DNA of 64,000 bases, taken from Paenibacillus aquistagni (lineage in GTDB: Bacteria > Bacillota > Bacilli > Paenibacillales > Paenibacillaceae). The stretch spans positions 62,001 to 126,000 of the forward strand of contig NZ_FXAZ01000002.1 in the NCBI RefSeq assembly GCF_900177815.1. The letters run 5' to 3'. The position numbers were made by a program, and so were the translations under genes. Shown here piece after piece: positions 51,799 to 60,520 of the stretch (position 1 is its first letter; every line of letters starts with the position of its first letter). Below the pieces are notes generated by a model. It was not told the origin of the DNA, did not search any database, and worked only from the letters and a program-made list of their open reading frames with translations.

Positions 51799-52823
51799 TT
51801 TTTCGTCAACAGCTCAGCAGTTGTCTCTGCCATTATCTTCGCGGATAGCGGCCCGCCGTAAGGCCACATGTCGCCGCCAAGGGCATAAACACGATTTTCT
51901 TTTACAAAGCTAAGGCCGTTCCAAACCGGATTATTTTTCAACTGATTCTCGATGACATTATCATCATCTTGAATAATGTGAAGGAAGTTCGCATCCTGCA
52001 GTGCAGGGAAAGCCTCCACATCAGTAGTCGTGAAGCCATACTGCTCGAATTTGCTCGGTTTGTATTTATTCGTTAGGCCAATATGCTCAAGAATCTTGAT
52101 CGCCAAGGCATTGTCTGTGGATACACGGAACACGGCCGCATTCTGGTTGCTGTAGCCCATCGCCAGCACGATTGGCGTTTTATCCAAGCCAGCAGCCTGG
52201 ATCTTTTCTTTCGCCTTTGCGTAGGCTTGATCAAGATCCTGCAGCACAGCTTCAGCTTCTTTTTGCTTGCCTAGTGCATCCGCGATCGTATTGAAGGTTG
52301 CGGTCATCTCTTGATACTGATCGAAGGACTCATCGACAGGATACGGGTCAAAAACCAAGGTAGGCGCGATCTTGCTGAATGCCTCATAGTTCTTCTCCAG
52401 ATTGTATTTGAGCCCAATAATGAGATCGGGCTTCAGGGCTGCGATCGTCTCCATATTCGGAGTGCTGCGATCCCCTACGTCTACAACGTCCTTGCTAATG
52501 TCTACAGGAAGGCGAACCCATTGGTTCATTCCTTTAATATCGGCAATGCCCACTGGCTGAACACCAAGAGCAAGTACATCTTCTGCATACGTCCATTCTA
52601 AGACAACGACTCTCTGCGGAGTCCCTTTAAGTTCTGTCTCGCCTAGCACGTGCTTGATTTTGCGCACTTCTTGAGAAGCAGAATCCGTTTGTGAAGCTGC
52701 AGGTGCATCGTTGGATTTGGCTTCTCCGTTGCTGCTTGCTCCTTGCTGACTGCAAGCTGCCAGTACAAGAAGCAGGACCAGCATTACGACTATTTTTGAC
52801 CGGTGAAACTTGTGCATCATCAT
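51795..52823 (-). CDS. Iron-siderophore binding lipoprotein
   Basis: About 342 residues. A lipobox LAAC follows the signal peptide. The rest is a helical-backbone FhuD/BtuF-type fold ('RVVVLEWTYAEDVLALGVQPVG', 'PDLIIGLKYNLEKNYEAFSKIAPTLVFDPYP', 'FTTTDVEAFPALQDANFLHI'). It captures a ferric siderophore for the fused permease. Three adjacent ATGs (52823, 52820, 52817) follow GGGAG; all give the same mature protein. Two Fur-like boxes lie about 50-80 bases upstream. Confidence 0.92.
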   Translation of the reverse strand: MMMHKFHRSKIVVMLVLLLVLAACSQQGASSNGEAKSNDAPAASQTDSASQEVRKIKHVLGETELKGTPQRVVVLEWTYAEDVLALGVQPVGIADIKGMNQWVRLPVDISKDVVDVGDRSTPNMETIAALKPDLIIGLKYNLEKNYEAFSKIAPTLVFDPYPVDESFDQYQEMTATFNTIADALGKQKEAEAVLQDLDQAYAKAKEKIQAAGLDKTPIVLAMGYSNQNAAVFRVSTDNALAIKILEHIGLTNKYKPSKFEQYGFTTTDVEAFPALQDANFLHIIQDDDNVIENQLKNNPVWNGLSFVKENRVYALGGDMWPYGGPLSAKIMAETTAELLTKK

Positions 52824-52869
52824 GATTCTCCCTCTCACATGAATGTCATATCGCTCATCAACCTTTTAT

Positions 52870-52884
52870 TGATAATGGTTCTCA
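52870..52884. promoter_or_regulatory. Second Fur-box-like site
   Basis: TGATAATGGTTCTCA is close to the 7-1-7 Fur motif (TGATAATNATTATCA) with two mismatches. It lies downstream of the stronger box at 52899, in the leader of the siderophore operon. Confidence 0.5.
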
Positions 52885-52890
52885 TTGTTG

Positions 52891-52919
52891 ATTGCATTTA
52901 GAATGATAATCATTTTCAA
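52891..52919 (-). promoter_or_regulatory. Promoter of siderophore importer operon
   Basis: On the minus strand TTGAAA (52919-52914) and TGCAAT (52896-52891) are 17 bases apart. The spacer is largely the Fur box, so binding would block the promoter when iron is replete. Confidence 0.5.
52899..52917. promoter_or_regulatory. Fur box of siderophore importer
   Basis: The 19-mer matches the classical Fur consensus GATAATGATAATCATTATC at 16 positions. It lies 76 bases upstream of the binding-protein start and overlaps the predicted promoter. Confidence 0.8.
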
Positions 52920-53089
52920 CGGAGTTGTCAACCATAAGTTACCTCATTTGTTTGTGATCTTTGTCATGTGCTTCTCATAAAAAACTCTACCGAGTCCCTT
53001 CTAAGATGAGCAACTGTATCTTAAGATAGGTTGTATCGCCGCATAGCAAGCTTGTTCCGGTTATGACAGCATTTATAAACTCGATTATG
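52920..53089. other. Intergenic spacer, nothing recognised
   Basis: The part of the gap between the siderophore promoter and the HD-gene terminator. No promoter, repeat or reading frame was recognised. Confidence 0.35.
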
Positions 53090-53120
53090 AAAAAAGAAGA
53101 CTTTCAAAAGAAAGTCTTCT
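53090..53120 (-). terminator. Terminator after YqeK-like gene
   Basis: AGAAGACTTTC and GAAAGTCTTCT form a perfect 11-bp stem with a four-base loop; the minus strand then runs into TTTTTTC. Confidence 0.8.
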
Positions 53121-53206
53121 GCGCCATTCCATTCTCTATGTAAATGAAAGATGTGAAAAATTAAAAGCCTGCGCTCGATTACACCCGAGCCATGTGGGTT
53201 CTCATC

Positions 53207-53824
53207 CTACCTATTCAATTGAGCCTTTAATTGTTCATGCGCCTCTCTTAACCATGGGTGAATAACTCGCAGCTGCTCTTTCTTCTGCCAAAGATCATCA
53301 ATATACACATAAGCCGCATGGGTGATTGATTGATCGAGCGCAAGCTTTAGCTCATGCAAGTAAGGAGGCGTTCCTGCCTGATCCCACGCGATTTTGTCTG
53401 CGACGAATACAACCTGATCAAGCAAGGAGGATTGCTGTTTCAACGTTGTATGGCATTCAACTGCACTTAAAATGGCGGGATCATGAATCCGAAACAAATC
53501 CTCTCCCATAGCACGCGATAGCTTCTGATGAATAATCATAGGGAAGGACTCTTCTTCTGGCAGCACCTCAATGCCTAATGAGCGTGCCATTTCGATACGA
53601 ACCTCATTTGGAAATACTGCGCTCACATCATGCAGATAACCTGCAAGCTCAGCCTGCTCAGGATCAGCACCTGCTCTGATGGATAGTGCTCTAGCCTCTT
53701 GCCCTACTCGCGCACAATGCTCGGCTGTTTCTTCCTTGCCATTAGCCTGTAAGAAGCTTACAATATCCGCTCTCCTATTCCCCGTTAACGCGATCTTGCG
53801 AAGCTTGTCATATGCGGCATTCAT
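53207..53824 (-). CDS. HD-domain phosphohydrolase (YqeK-like)
   Basis: 205 residues. HD metal ligands: histidine in 'TAEHCARV' near 35, the HD pair in 'GYLHDVSAVF' near 65 and the aspartate in 'FVADKIAWDQ' near 142. This order and the phrase 'HCARVGQEARALS' resemble YqeK, which hydrolyses diadenosine tetraphosphate symmetrically. In most Firmicutes yqeK follows nadD/yqeJ; here it is alone, so the call is to the family, not necessarily to the orthologue. AAAGGAG precedes the ATG by 11 bases. Confidence 0.85.
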   Translation of the reverse strand: MNAAYDKLRKIALTGNRRADIVSFLQANGKEETAEHCARVGQEARALSIRAGADPEQAELAGYLHDVSAVFPNEVRIEMARSLGIEVLPEEESFPMIIHQKLSRAMGEDLFRIHDPAILSAVECHTTLKQQSSLLDQVVFVADKIAWDQAGTPPYLHELKLALDQSITHAAYVYIDDLWQKKEQLRVIHPWLREAHEQLKAQLNR

Positions 53825-54060
53825 CGTTTGCCATTCTCCTTTGTGACAAGAATAGGATGATTTTTCGAGAGCTTACATCTCCGTATGAAGTCCGTAGAGA
53901 AGGTTCATCACTAAAATCATCCATCTACAGCAACCTAAATAATGTTAATATATTCTATAGTATTACAATAATAGGATAGAAGCTAGGTTACTAGATTCAT
54001 ATCATTTTGATACCAATGCCTTAAATAGAGCTGTTCCATAACAACAAGGGAGTGAGTGCT

Positions 54061-54315
54061 ATGCCGTATCAAAAATTCAAGCGCCGGCTCATCGTCATGA
54101 AGTACATCGGTTATATCCTGCTCATATATGGCGGGCTTAAAGGCTTCATCACGATCATCTCTGCTGGAGAGGACTACAGTATCGGCCTCATCATTGCAGG
54201 CCTATGCCTTGCAGCTTGCAGCAGCTTCATCCTTCAATTCCTTGAAGAGCTTCAGCATGAACAAGAACTGCTAAAGGAAGAGATCAAGTCGCTGCGACGC
54301 CGAACTGAGCCTTAA
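54061..54315 (+). CDS. Small membrane protein
   Basis: 84 residues with two membrane segments (about 10-30 and 38-58) followed by an acidic/basic helical tail ('FLEELQHEQELLKEEIKSLRRR'). AAGGGAG lies about 8 bases before ATG 54061, which is preferred to the GTG at 54052. No family is recognised. It is transcribed convergently with the stalk-domain gene. Confidence 0.65.
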   Translation: MPYQKFKRRLIVMKYIGYILLIYGGLKGFITIISAGEDYSIGLIIAGLCLAACSSFILQFLEELQHEQELLKEEIKSLRRRTEP

Positions 54316-54330
54316 GACAGCTATGACTTG

Positions 54331-54939
54331 TTAGCCTCTCTTGTATAAATGTATCACACTGCGATCATTGTTCTTCACAATCTCAAGCTTGGCATTCAAG
54401 GCTTCTGCCACTTGTCGAACAGGTACATACAGCGTATGGTCTATCACGAGCGGACCCTCATACTGATCAGGCAAGACGCTGCAGTTGTCGGTCTCCGGCT
54501 TGCATGTTCTCGCAGGGCGGTAAATAGCACGATCATCTGGGCTAGGCTCTGCTGCCATACGCTGTATAATGGAGTACCCCCGTCTTTGATTGCCCCAGAC
54601 TGCAACTTCCTTGCTCGCGCCTGTAATCTCAACATGGTGAAACATCTCTAACTCATCCAACTTGGAATATGACAGCTTGTATCCAAAGGCATTCGCAACG
54701 GCTCGAAGAGGAAGGTACACGCTTCCCTTATGGATATATATTTGTGCCGTGACGACCTTGTCCTCTATTTGAACGCTGAACTTGTCTGAATTAGTAATCT
54801 TTGCCGTTGTCAGCTCGCTGTAGCTTGCTTCTGCTTGAGAGCTTTCTAGCACAGGCTGCTTCACAATAAGAAATAAGCAGCAAGTCAATAGGATCGCTGA
54901 CAACACTTTTCTCCATGCCCATCTTGTTATCCAATTCAT
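54331..54939 (-). CDS. Stalk-domain (copper amine oxidase N1-like) exported protein
   Basis: 202 residues. A Trp/Arg-rich head and a hydrophobic segment form a signal peptide or anchor. Two stalk-type motifs follow: 'SVYLPLRAVANAFGYKLSY' and 'TLYVPVRQVAEALNAKLEI', between which lies a cysteine pair ('TCKPETDNCSVLPD'). Role unknown; such domains decorate surface proteins. ATG 54939 is preferred because AAGGA lies 8 bases upstream; the frame extends further without a site. Confidence 0.78.
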   Translation of the reverse strand: MNWITRWAWRKVLSAILLTCCLFLIVKQPVLESSQAEASYSELTTAKITNSDKFSVQIEDKVVTAQIYIHKGSVYLPLRAVANAFGYKLSYSKLDELEMFHHVEITGASKEVAVWGNQRRGYSIIQRMAAEPSPDDRAIYRPARTCKPETDNCSVLPDQYEGPLVIDHTLYVPVRQVAEALNAKLEIVKNNDRSVIHLYKRG

Positions 54940-55168
54940 TCCTCCAATCCTTCTTTCCATTAGTTGTTCTTCAATTGTCTCTTTTATAGTTAGACGCATA
55001 ATCAAAATATTTGTTTCAGCATTTTCCAATTGAGATGAATCTTGTATAAGGAAGCGCTGGTTCATAACAATAAGCTATGCTTGGATAACATCTCTTGTAT
55101 GCTGCTCGAACTATCGCACGATCGTGCTAAGCGTCTACATTTCCTCGATACATATCATTAATCACAAA
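54940..55168. other. Intergenic spacer
   Basis: With 55169-55315 this forms a 376-base gap between two minus-strand genes. Apart from the terminator at 55169 I find no promoter, repeat or small gene. Confidence 0.35.
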
Positions 55169-55207
55169 AAAACGACCTTATTTTCATGAACTCAAAATAA
55201 GATCGTT
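55169..55207 (-). terminator. Terminator after polysaccharide deacetylase gene
   Basis: On the minus strand AACGATCTTATTTT pairs with AAAATAAGGTCGTT (one wobble), followed by seven T. It lies about 110 bases after the deacetylase stop. Confidence 0.75.
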
Positions 55208-55315
55208 TATTATTAGACCGCGCCTTCATACTTTATATCAGGGCTCCGTAACGCTTATGAATATGCAAGGACAATAAAAGCTCGCCATATCAACGAACGG
55301 TTCTCTACGTTCCCA

Positions 55316-56173
55316 TTACAAGCGATGATCCTGCAGAAAATTCAGCTGAAAGTGTTTGGTATCATCGTACACACCAAAGCTGTATCCTTCTTGTTGATAA
55401 AAGGCAATGATCTCCGGGAGAGCTTGCAGGGTTTGTTGCGTCTCATGCATGAGCACGACTTCCAGATCATTCTTCGTTGCGATTTTAATATTCTCGACAA
55501 TCTGCTCTGGGCGATCCTTCAGATCCCAATCATTCGAGTCAATCGTCCAATCCCAAATGTTGATTCCAGCTTCCACGATTTGATCGCGAAGCTGCGTATC
55601 TTCCAATCCTGGCGAAGAGCCGAAAGGCGGGCGCACTAAACGCGGATTTTCGCCTGTAAGGTCATGGATAATCGACAAGGTTTCACTCATCTCAGGAATG
55701 AATTGCCTCTCTTCGTATAGCTTGTTATATTGATGTGTCATGCTATGACCACCGACATAATGCCCTTCACGAACCGCACGCTTTACATCGCTTTGCCAGC
55801 TTGGGCTTTCCAGATTGGTTCCTAGCATAAAAAATGTGGCCTTGATGTCATGCTGCTCCAAAACGTCTAGAAACTTCCCCGTCAATTCGCTTGGACCGTC
55901 ATCGAATGTTAAATAAACGATTTTTCTTTGAGCCTGTGTATCGCTGTTATTTGCCGCCTCTAGTTGGTTCTGCCCCTGTTGCTTCGCTGGCGCTGCTGAT
56001 TGATGGTTCTGCCCAGGTTCCTTCACTGTCATCTTCTCCAGCAAGCTTGGAAAATAGAACAGACAAAAGGCGAGTAGAACAACGCCGCCGAGACCAACGA
56101 TAATTGTGCCGCGCTTCTTTATTCTCCCCCTTCCTTCCTTCGTATTTTGTACAAGGCTTTTTCGTGTTCCCAT
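55316..56173 (-). CDS. Polysaccharide deacetylase (NodB/CE4)
   Basis: 285 residues. An N-terminal signal anchor (about 22-44) is followed by a Gln-rich spacer and a CE4 deacetylase domain with motif 1 'TFDDGPSE', motif 2 'GHSMTH', motif 3 'RPPFGSS', motif 4 'DWTIDSNDW' and motif 5 'VVLMHE'. The metal ligands (second Asp of motif 1, two His of motif 2) are present. It deacetylates peptidoglycan or another GlcNAc polymer outside the membrane. GGAGGGG precedes the ATG. Confidence 0.93.
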   Translation of the reverse strand: MGTRKSLVQNTKEGRGRIKKRGTIIVGLGGVVLLAFCLFYFPSLLEKMTVKEPGQNHQSAAPAKQQGQNQLEAANNSDTQAQRKIVYLTFDDGPSELTGKFLDVLEQHDIKATFFMLGTNLESPSWQSDVKRAVREGHYVGGHSMTHQYNKLYEERQFIPEMSETLSIIHDLTGENPRLVRPPFGSSPGLEDTQLRDQIVEAGINIWDWTIDSNDWDLKDRPEQIVENIKIATKNDLEVVLMHETQQTLQALPEIIAFYQQEGYSFGVYDDTKHFQLNFLQDHRL

Positions 56174-56325
56174 TTTTCATCCCCTCCTGCATAAACAGAA
56201 TATTGGAGAGAGATAAAGTTAATATGCAGATGAAATAAAGATTGCATGTTACATGAACAAAAACAGGGATTCAGTCGCATCATGTTGAGAATTGAAAAAA
56301 GCACAGAACCAAATTTCTGCGCTTT

Positions 56326-58110
56326 CTACTGTCTTTTATGCAAATGAAAATAGAATAATACACCCTCAGGCGTATTTGCCACGCCATATGACACGCAGTG
56401 CAGCTCCAAAATTTTTTTGGATATCGCAAGACCGAGTCCGGTTCCACCGGAAGCCCGTTGGCGGGAAGGTTCCCCGCGATAGAAGCGGTCCCATATCTTC
56501 TCCAGCTGTTCGTCAGAAATATAGACTCCTTTATTTTCGATGCAGACTTGCACCGTGTCCTCCTCATCCAGCATCGATACGACAATAGACTGTCGTTCCG
56601 GCGTATAGCAAATCGCATTCATGAGAAAGTTGACGATTACCTGTTCAATTCGACGCTGATTGGCTACCACTTCAACTGATTGAAGATGAATATGTATCTG
56701 CAATTGCTTGCTCGCGAGAACAGATGTGAACTTCCCGCTTACTCGCTCTAGGACATCAGCGATATCAAAGAATTCCATCTCCATCTTGTACGTACCAGAC
56801 TCATATTTTGCAAGCTCCAGCATATCCACGATCAACAGATCCATTCGCTTCACTTCATCTTCCATTGCCGTAAAATAATAATCTCGCTTATGGCTAGCAA
56901 CTCCGTCCTTCAGAATGGACAAACAACTTTGAATTACGCTCAGCGGCGTCTTCAATTCATGCGACACGCCCGATATGAATTCCTTACGTGTTTGCTCAAG
57001 CTGCTTTTCCTGCTCAATGTCTTCCTCTAGCCGAGTGATATGGGAATGCAACCTCGCAGACAGCACATTAATATTACGAGACAGATTGCCGATCTCGTCC
57101 TTGGTTGTAACCGGAATGCTCTCGGAAAAATCCAGATTGGCCATTCTTTGTGTCGTTTCGTTCATGCGAAGCAGCGGCTGAACAATCCGGCGGGAGAAAT
57201 ATAACGAGGCCAACAAGACCAGCAGCAGCGTAGCAATGATGATATATACATAATAGTCCTGCATCATCTCCGCGGCTTCGTTCACAGGCTGCAGCGACGT
57301 CATCGCGAATAGATAGGCGACTTTCCCGCTCTGATCATTGATGCGTTCCACGAAGATTTTATATTGTATATGGTTTTCTTCAAAATCGCTGATCGAACTC
57401 AGATTCGCTCCGTCGTCATCGTTACCGTATAATAGATTCGCCTGAAACGCTTTGATCTGGTCCAGAAATAGATGATTGGTATAACGTGACACTCTTACTC
57501 CATCCGGTATCCGAATAGCCGTAATCGTACCTTTTTCTAGTAACGAGGGGAAATTTCCATATTCCTTTTTCACCATTTGAAGGTTCTGGAGACGGTTGTC
57601 CTCCCTCAGATTGGAGATGCTTCGCCCGAGCCGCTGCACGACGGGCTGATTATCGATGATTAGTCCTTCCAAGGCAATCTGTCTTCCTTCTCCAATCCAG
57701 GGAACTAAAAACGGATTGCCGCTGCTGAAGTCCTCAACCTTCATAATCGTGTACAGCGGAACGGTAAGCGTGGTACCGCCCAAGCCAGAGCGGCCACCTG
57801 GACGATCGAGCAAGATCTCCATTTGAAAATCATCGGTATACTGCAGATTGCCCCTATCGTCCAGCGCTGCGATCCATGTGCCCTGTTTTTGATAAAAATC
57901 TTGCTCTAGTTTGATCATCGACTGGGCGTTCCCGGCCTGCTTCAAATAATCCTGCTCATAGACTTCAAGGGCAGTCTTTACACGAGCCACCTTTTGATGT
58001 ATATACACTTGTTTAAAAAATAGAGATTGCCCCACAAAAACGAGCGCAAGGATAAACAGACATAATGCGGTTGTTAATAGAAATAGCTTGAACACAATGC
58101 TCTTATTCAT
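56326..58110 (-). CDS. Sensor histidine kinase (OmpR partner)
   Basis: 594 residues. Membrane helices at about 9-30 and 285-305 bracket a ~250-residue extracellular sensor, then HAMP. HisKA has the H box 'FISGVSHELKTPLSV', and the ATPase has N box 'VNFLMNAICYTPE' and G box 'GGTGLGLAISKKIL'. Start ATG 58110 overlaps the regulator's stop (ATGA) behind GGAG; the longer frame to 58242 lies inside the regulator. The trigger is unknown, but a neighbouring polysaccharide deacetylase suggests a cell-wall signal. Confidence 0.93.
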   Translation of the reverse strand: MNKSIVFKLFLLTTALCLFILALVFVGQSLFFKQVYIHQKVARVKTALEVYEQDYLKQAGNAQSMIKLEQDFYQKQGTWIAALDDRGNLQYTDDFQMEILLDRPGGRSGLGGTTLTVPLYTIMKVEDFSSGNPFLVPWIGEGRQIALEGLIIDNQPVVQRLGRSISNLREDNRLQNLQMVKKEYGNFPSLLEKGTITAIRIPDGVRVSRYTNHLFLDQIKAFQANLLYGNDDDGANLSSISDFEENHIQYKIFVERINDQSGKVAYLFAMTSLQPVNEAAEMMQDYYVYIIIATLLLVLLASLYFSRRIVQPLLRMNETTQRMANLDFSESIPVTTKDEIGNLSRNINVLSARLHSHITRLEEDIEQEKQLEQTRKEFISGVSHELKTPLSVIQSCLSILKDGVASHKRDYYFTAMEDEVKRMDLLIVDMLELAKYESGTYKMEMEFFDIADVLERVSGKFTSVLASKQLQIHIHLQSVEVVANQRRIEQVIVNFLMNAICYTPERQSIVVSMLDEEDTVQVCIENKGVYISDEQLEKIWDRFYRGEPSRQRASGGTGLGLAISKKILELHCVSYGVANTPEGVLFYFHLHKRQ

Positions 58111-58784
58111 GGCTGCTCCTCGAACTTGTAGCCCGAGCGAACGACCGTAACAATGCACTTGGCGTATTCCCCCAGCTTGAATCGCAAATTGCGGATATGA
58201 CTGTTGATCGTGCGATCGTCCCCGATGAAATCGTAGCCCCATATTTTTGTAATCAAATGCTCTCTCGTGATGATGAGACCTTTGTTTTTGATCAGATACG
58301 CTAACATTTCAAATTCGGTATGCGTCAAGCTGCAGGCGCTTCCACCTACCGTCACGGATCGTGATGGAAGATGAACCGTAATGCCGCCGCCAGATAAGGC
58401 GTCATTCTTCGGATCACGGATATGCCGGCTTTCCAGCAGCCGCTTTGCCCGGGCAAGCAAGATAGGCGGGCTGTACGGCTTTGTAACATAGTCGTCCGCG
58501 CCAAGCTCGAACCCGAGCAGTGTATCGTCTTCATCCGCTCTAGCCGTCAACATGATAATCGGAACATTCGACACCTTACGAATACGCTTGCACACCGACC
58601 ACCCGTCCAGCTCCGGCAGCATGATATCCAGAATAATCAAGTCTACTTCATGCTCATTAAATAGTGACAGGGCTTGCCTCCCTTCGCTTGCCTCCAATAC
58701 CTCATATCCTTCATTTAGCAAATAATCCTTCATGATCTCCCGCAAAATATGCTCGTCTTCCACGATCAATATTGTTCTTGGCAT
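58107..58784 (-). CDS. OmpR/PhoB-family response regulator
   Basis: 225 residues. The receiver has D53 in 'IILDIMLPELDG' and the lysine in 'YVTKPYSPP'; the C-terminal winged helix includes 'LTHTEFEMLAYLIKNKGLIITREHLITKIWG' and 'RTINSHIRNLRFKLG'. It acts with the downstream kinase. ATG 58784 follows GAGAGGT by about 6 bases; the upstream ATG at 58799 has no site. Confidence 0.94.
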   Translation of the reverse strand: MPRTILIVEDEHILREIMKDYLLNEGYEVLEASEGRQALSLFNEHEVDLIILDIMLPELDGWSVCKRIRKVSNVPIIMLTARADEDDTLLGFELGADDYVTKPYSPPILLARAKRLLESRHIRDPKNDALSGGGITVHLPSRSVTVGGSACSLTHTEFEMLAYLIKNKGLIITREHLITKIWGYDFIGDDRTINSHIRNLRFKLGEYAKCIVTVVRSGYKFEEQP

Positions 58785-59017
58785 ATGATGACCTCTCATT
58801 TTCTAGAAACAGCGACCCTATTATCGGCAATAGTCATATTCTGGAAATTTATCAATATAACTAATCCTACCATGTTGACAAAATGCAGACAAACGATTCC
58901 ATCACAAACTTTTTCGTATCAGGTGATTGCCAGCCTATCTAGAACTCTCGTTTACTTGTTTAATCGTTATCATAAAATGCTGCAAATGCAGGTCTCAATT
59001 AGAAATTTTAGTGATCT

Positions 59018-59050
59018 AAAAAAGCCTGCCCTTCGTAAAGGACAAGCTTT
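59018..59050 (-). terminator. Terminator after the ABC permease gene
   Basis: On the minus strand AAAGCTTGTCCTTT pairs with AAGGGCAGGCTTT with two mismatches, then six T. It lies just beyond the permease stop at 59062. No feature is seen in 58785-59017 apart from the likely regulator promoter. Confidence 0.7.
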
Positions 59051-59061
59051 GCGTACTTCTC

Positions 59062-59802
59062 TTATACTTCTTTTCGCTGAAAATAGACGAACCCCGCCAT
59101 GAAGAACAGAAGAAATCCACCTGCAATCACATACATAATCGTTTCAATCGGAAGGTTTAATGCCCCAAAATCAGCTTCCCCGCGAGGCAGCATTGCCAGC
59201 AGCGGCTGCGCCCAAGGGTAGAATGGACCATAGGTAGCTGAATTGACAATGAGCATATTGGGAATCGTGAAGACCACGTTGAGCGCCAGCGGTGCGGCAA
59301 AGCTGCTCCAGACAGTAGACACGCCTAACTGCAAGGCTGCCAGCGGCAGGCACGCAATAAATCCCCACAGAAGGCTCTTGCCAAGCATTAGCCAAGGTAA
59401 TTGCCCGAAGCCAAAGCCATGGAACCCCCCCGCTAGCAGTACCGCGGCCATGAACAGCAGCTGCACAATCATGATCATCGTGCATACAACGGCAAACTTC
59501 GCCGTATAGAGAATGCCTCTTGACATCGGCAGCACGAGCAGCTGCTTCCAGCCCCCGCCCGCATGTTCGAAGCGGCATACCATCGCGCTAAAGATTCCTG
59601 TCAGCAGGGGAAGAAAAAGCAAAGCATGCAGCATCGTCATCGTCCCAAGCAGCTGCTGCCAGGCGATGACATCAGGCCCCTCTTGCTTCTCCACAATTCC
59701 AAGCAGCAAGGCGATGGCAGCACTCAACATCATTTGCGGCCATATTCTAGAACGGGACAGCTTAAGCCACTCAGCGGACCATACTCGGAAAAAGGTTCTC
59801 AT
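59062..59802 (-). CDS. ABC-2 type permease (peptide-antibiotic transport), subunit 2
   Basis: 246 residues, six hydrophobic segments, N-terminal 'RVWSAEWLKLSRSRIW' as in BcrB/lantibiotic-immunity permeases (FtsX-less ABC-2 family). It begins one base after the stop of the preceding permease. It is the last gene of the RR-HK-ATPase-permease-permease set. Confidence 0.85.
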   Translation of the reverse strand: MRTFFRVWSAEWLKLSRSRIWPQMMLSAAIALLLGIVEKQEGPDVIAWQQLLGTMTMLHALLFLPLLTGIFSAMVCRFEHAGGGWKQLLVLPMSRGILYTAKFAVVCTMIMIVQLLFMAAVLLAGGFHGFGFGQLPWLMLGKSLLWGFIACLPLAALQLGVSTVWSSFAAPLALNVVFTIPNMLIVNSATYGPFYPWAQPLLAMLPRGEADFGALNLPIETIMYVIAGGFLLFFMAGFVYFQRKEV

Positions 59803-59803
59803 T

Positions 59804-60520
59804 TCAATCCACGTCCCTTCTATTGAAATGAATAAGGCCAAGACCCACGATGCATGCACCGAGTATAGCGCCTCCAGCAATAACTTGAAGCGCGCCTGGG
59901 CCCGTATAAGCAAGCAGTGGCCATTTCAGCGGAATGGCATCATGCAGTTTATATGAAAATACGGACAGGACAGAGACTGTTAGTCCAATCGCTACAGGAA
60001 GACCCTGATTCTTGGTCGTAAGCGAAAGCCACAGCTGAAGCGCCAGCAGGGGGAGCGACGCGATAAACGGCGCGACTCCAATGCGAAGCACATCTGCAAT
60101 CGGCATCTCAGACCGTTCAAGCTGAAGTACTAAGCCAAGGCCTGCTGTCCCAGCAGAGAGCAGCAGACAGGATACAAGCAAGATGATAACGGCAAGCGTG
60201 AACTTCGCGCTGTAGACGGCTGTTCGCGAAATGGGAAGCGCCAGCAGCTGCTTCCATGAGCTTAACTGATGCTCGACGTTGGCCATTAACGAACAGATAA
60301 GCGTACAGCCTAGGAAGAGTGCGATGGGCACAAAGCTCAATATATTTTGAAGCAGGCCGCCCCATGGATCTGCAGCATACTGCTTCATCAAATAGTCATA
60401 GCGAAGGCCAAAATTCAAGCCCTGCATCGCGACAAGCCCAAGCGGGCCTAGTGCGGCAAGAAACCAAATGCCTTTGCCTCGTATCTTCAGCCAGTCGCTG
60501 GACAGTGCACGCAGCATCAT
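59804..60520 (-). CDS. ABC-2 type permease (peptide-antibiotic transport), subunit 1
   Basis: 238 residues, six hydrophobic segments, N-terminus 'RALSSDWLKIRGKGIWFLA' parallel to the partner permease. Its ATG overlaps the stop of the ATPase gene (ATGA). It is a paralogue of the next gene, and together they form the membrane part of a lantibiotic/bacitracin-type exporter or immunity pump. Confidence 0.85.
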   Translation of the reverse strand: MMLRALSSDWLKIRGKGIWFLAALGPLGLVAMQGLNFGLRYDYLMKQYAADPWGGLLQNILSFVPIALFLGCTLICSLMANVEHQLSSWKQLLALPISRTAVYSAKFTLAVIILLVSCLLLSAGTAGLGLVLQLERSEMPIADVLRIGVAPFIASLPLLALQLWLSLTTKNQGLPVAIGLTVSVLSVFSYKLHDAIPLKWPLLAYTGPGALQVIAGGAILGACIVGLGLIHFNRRDVD

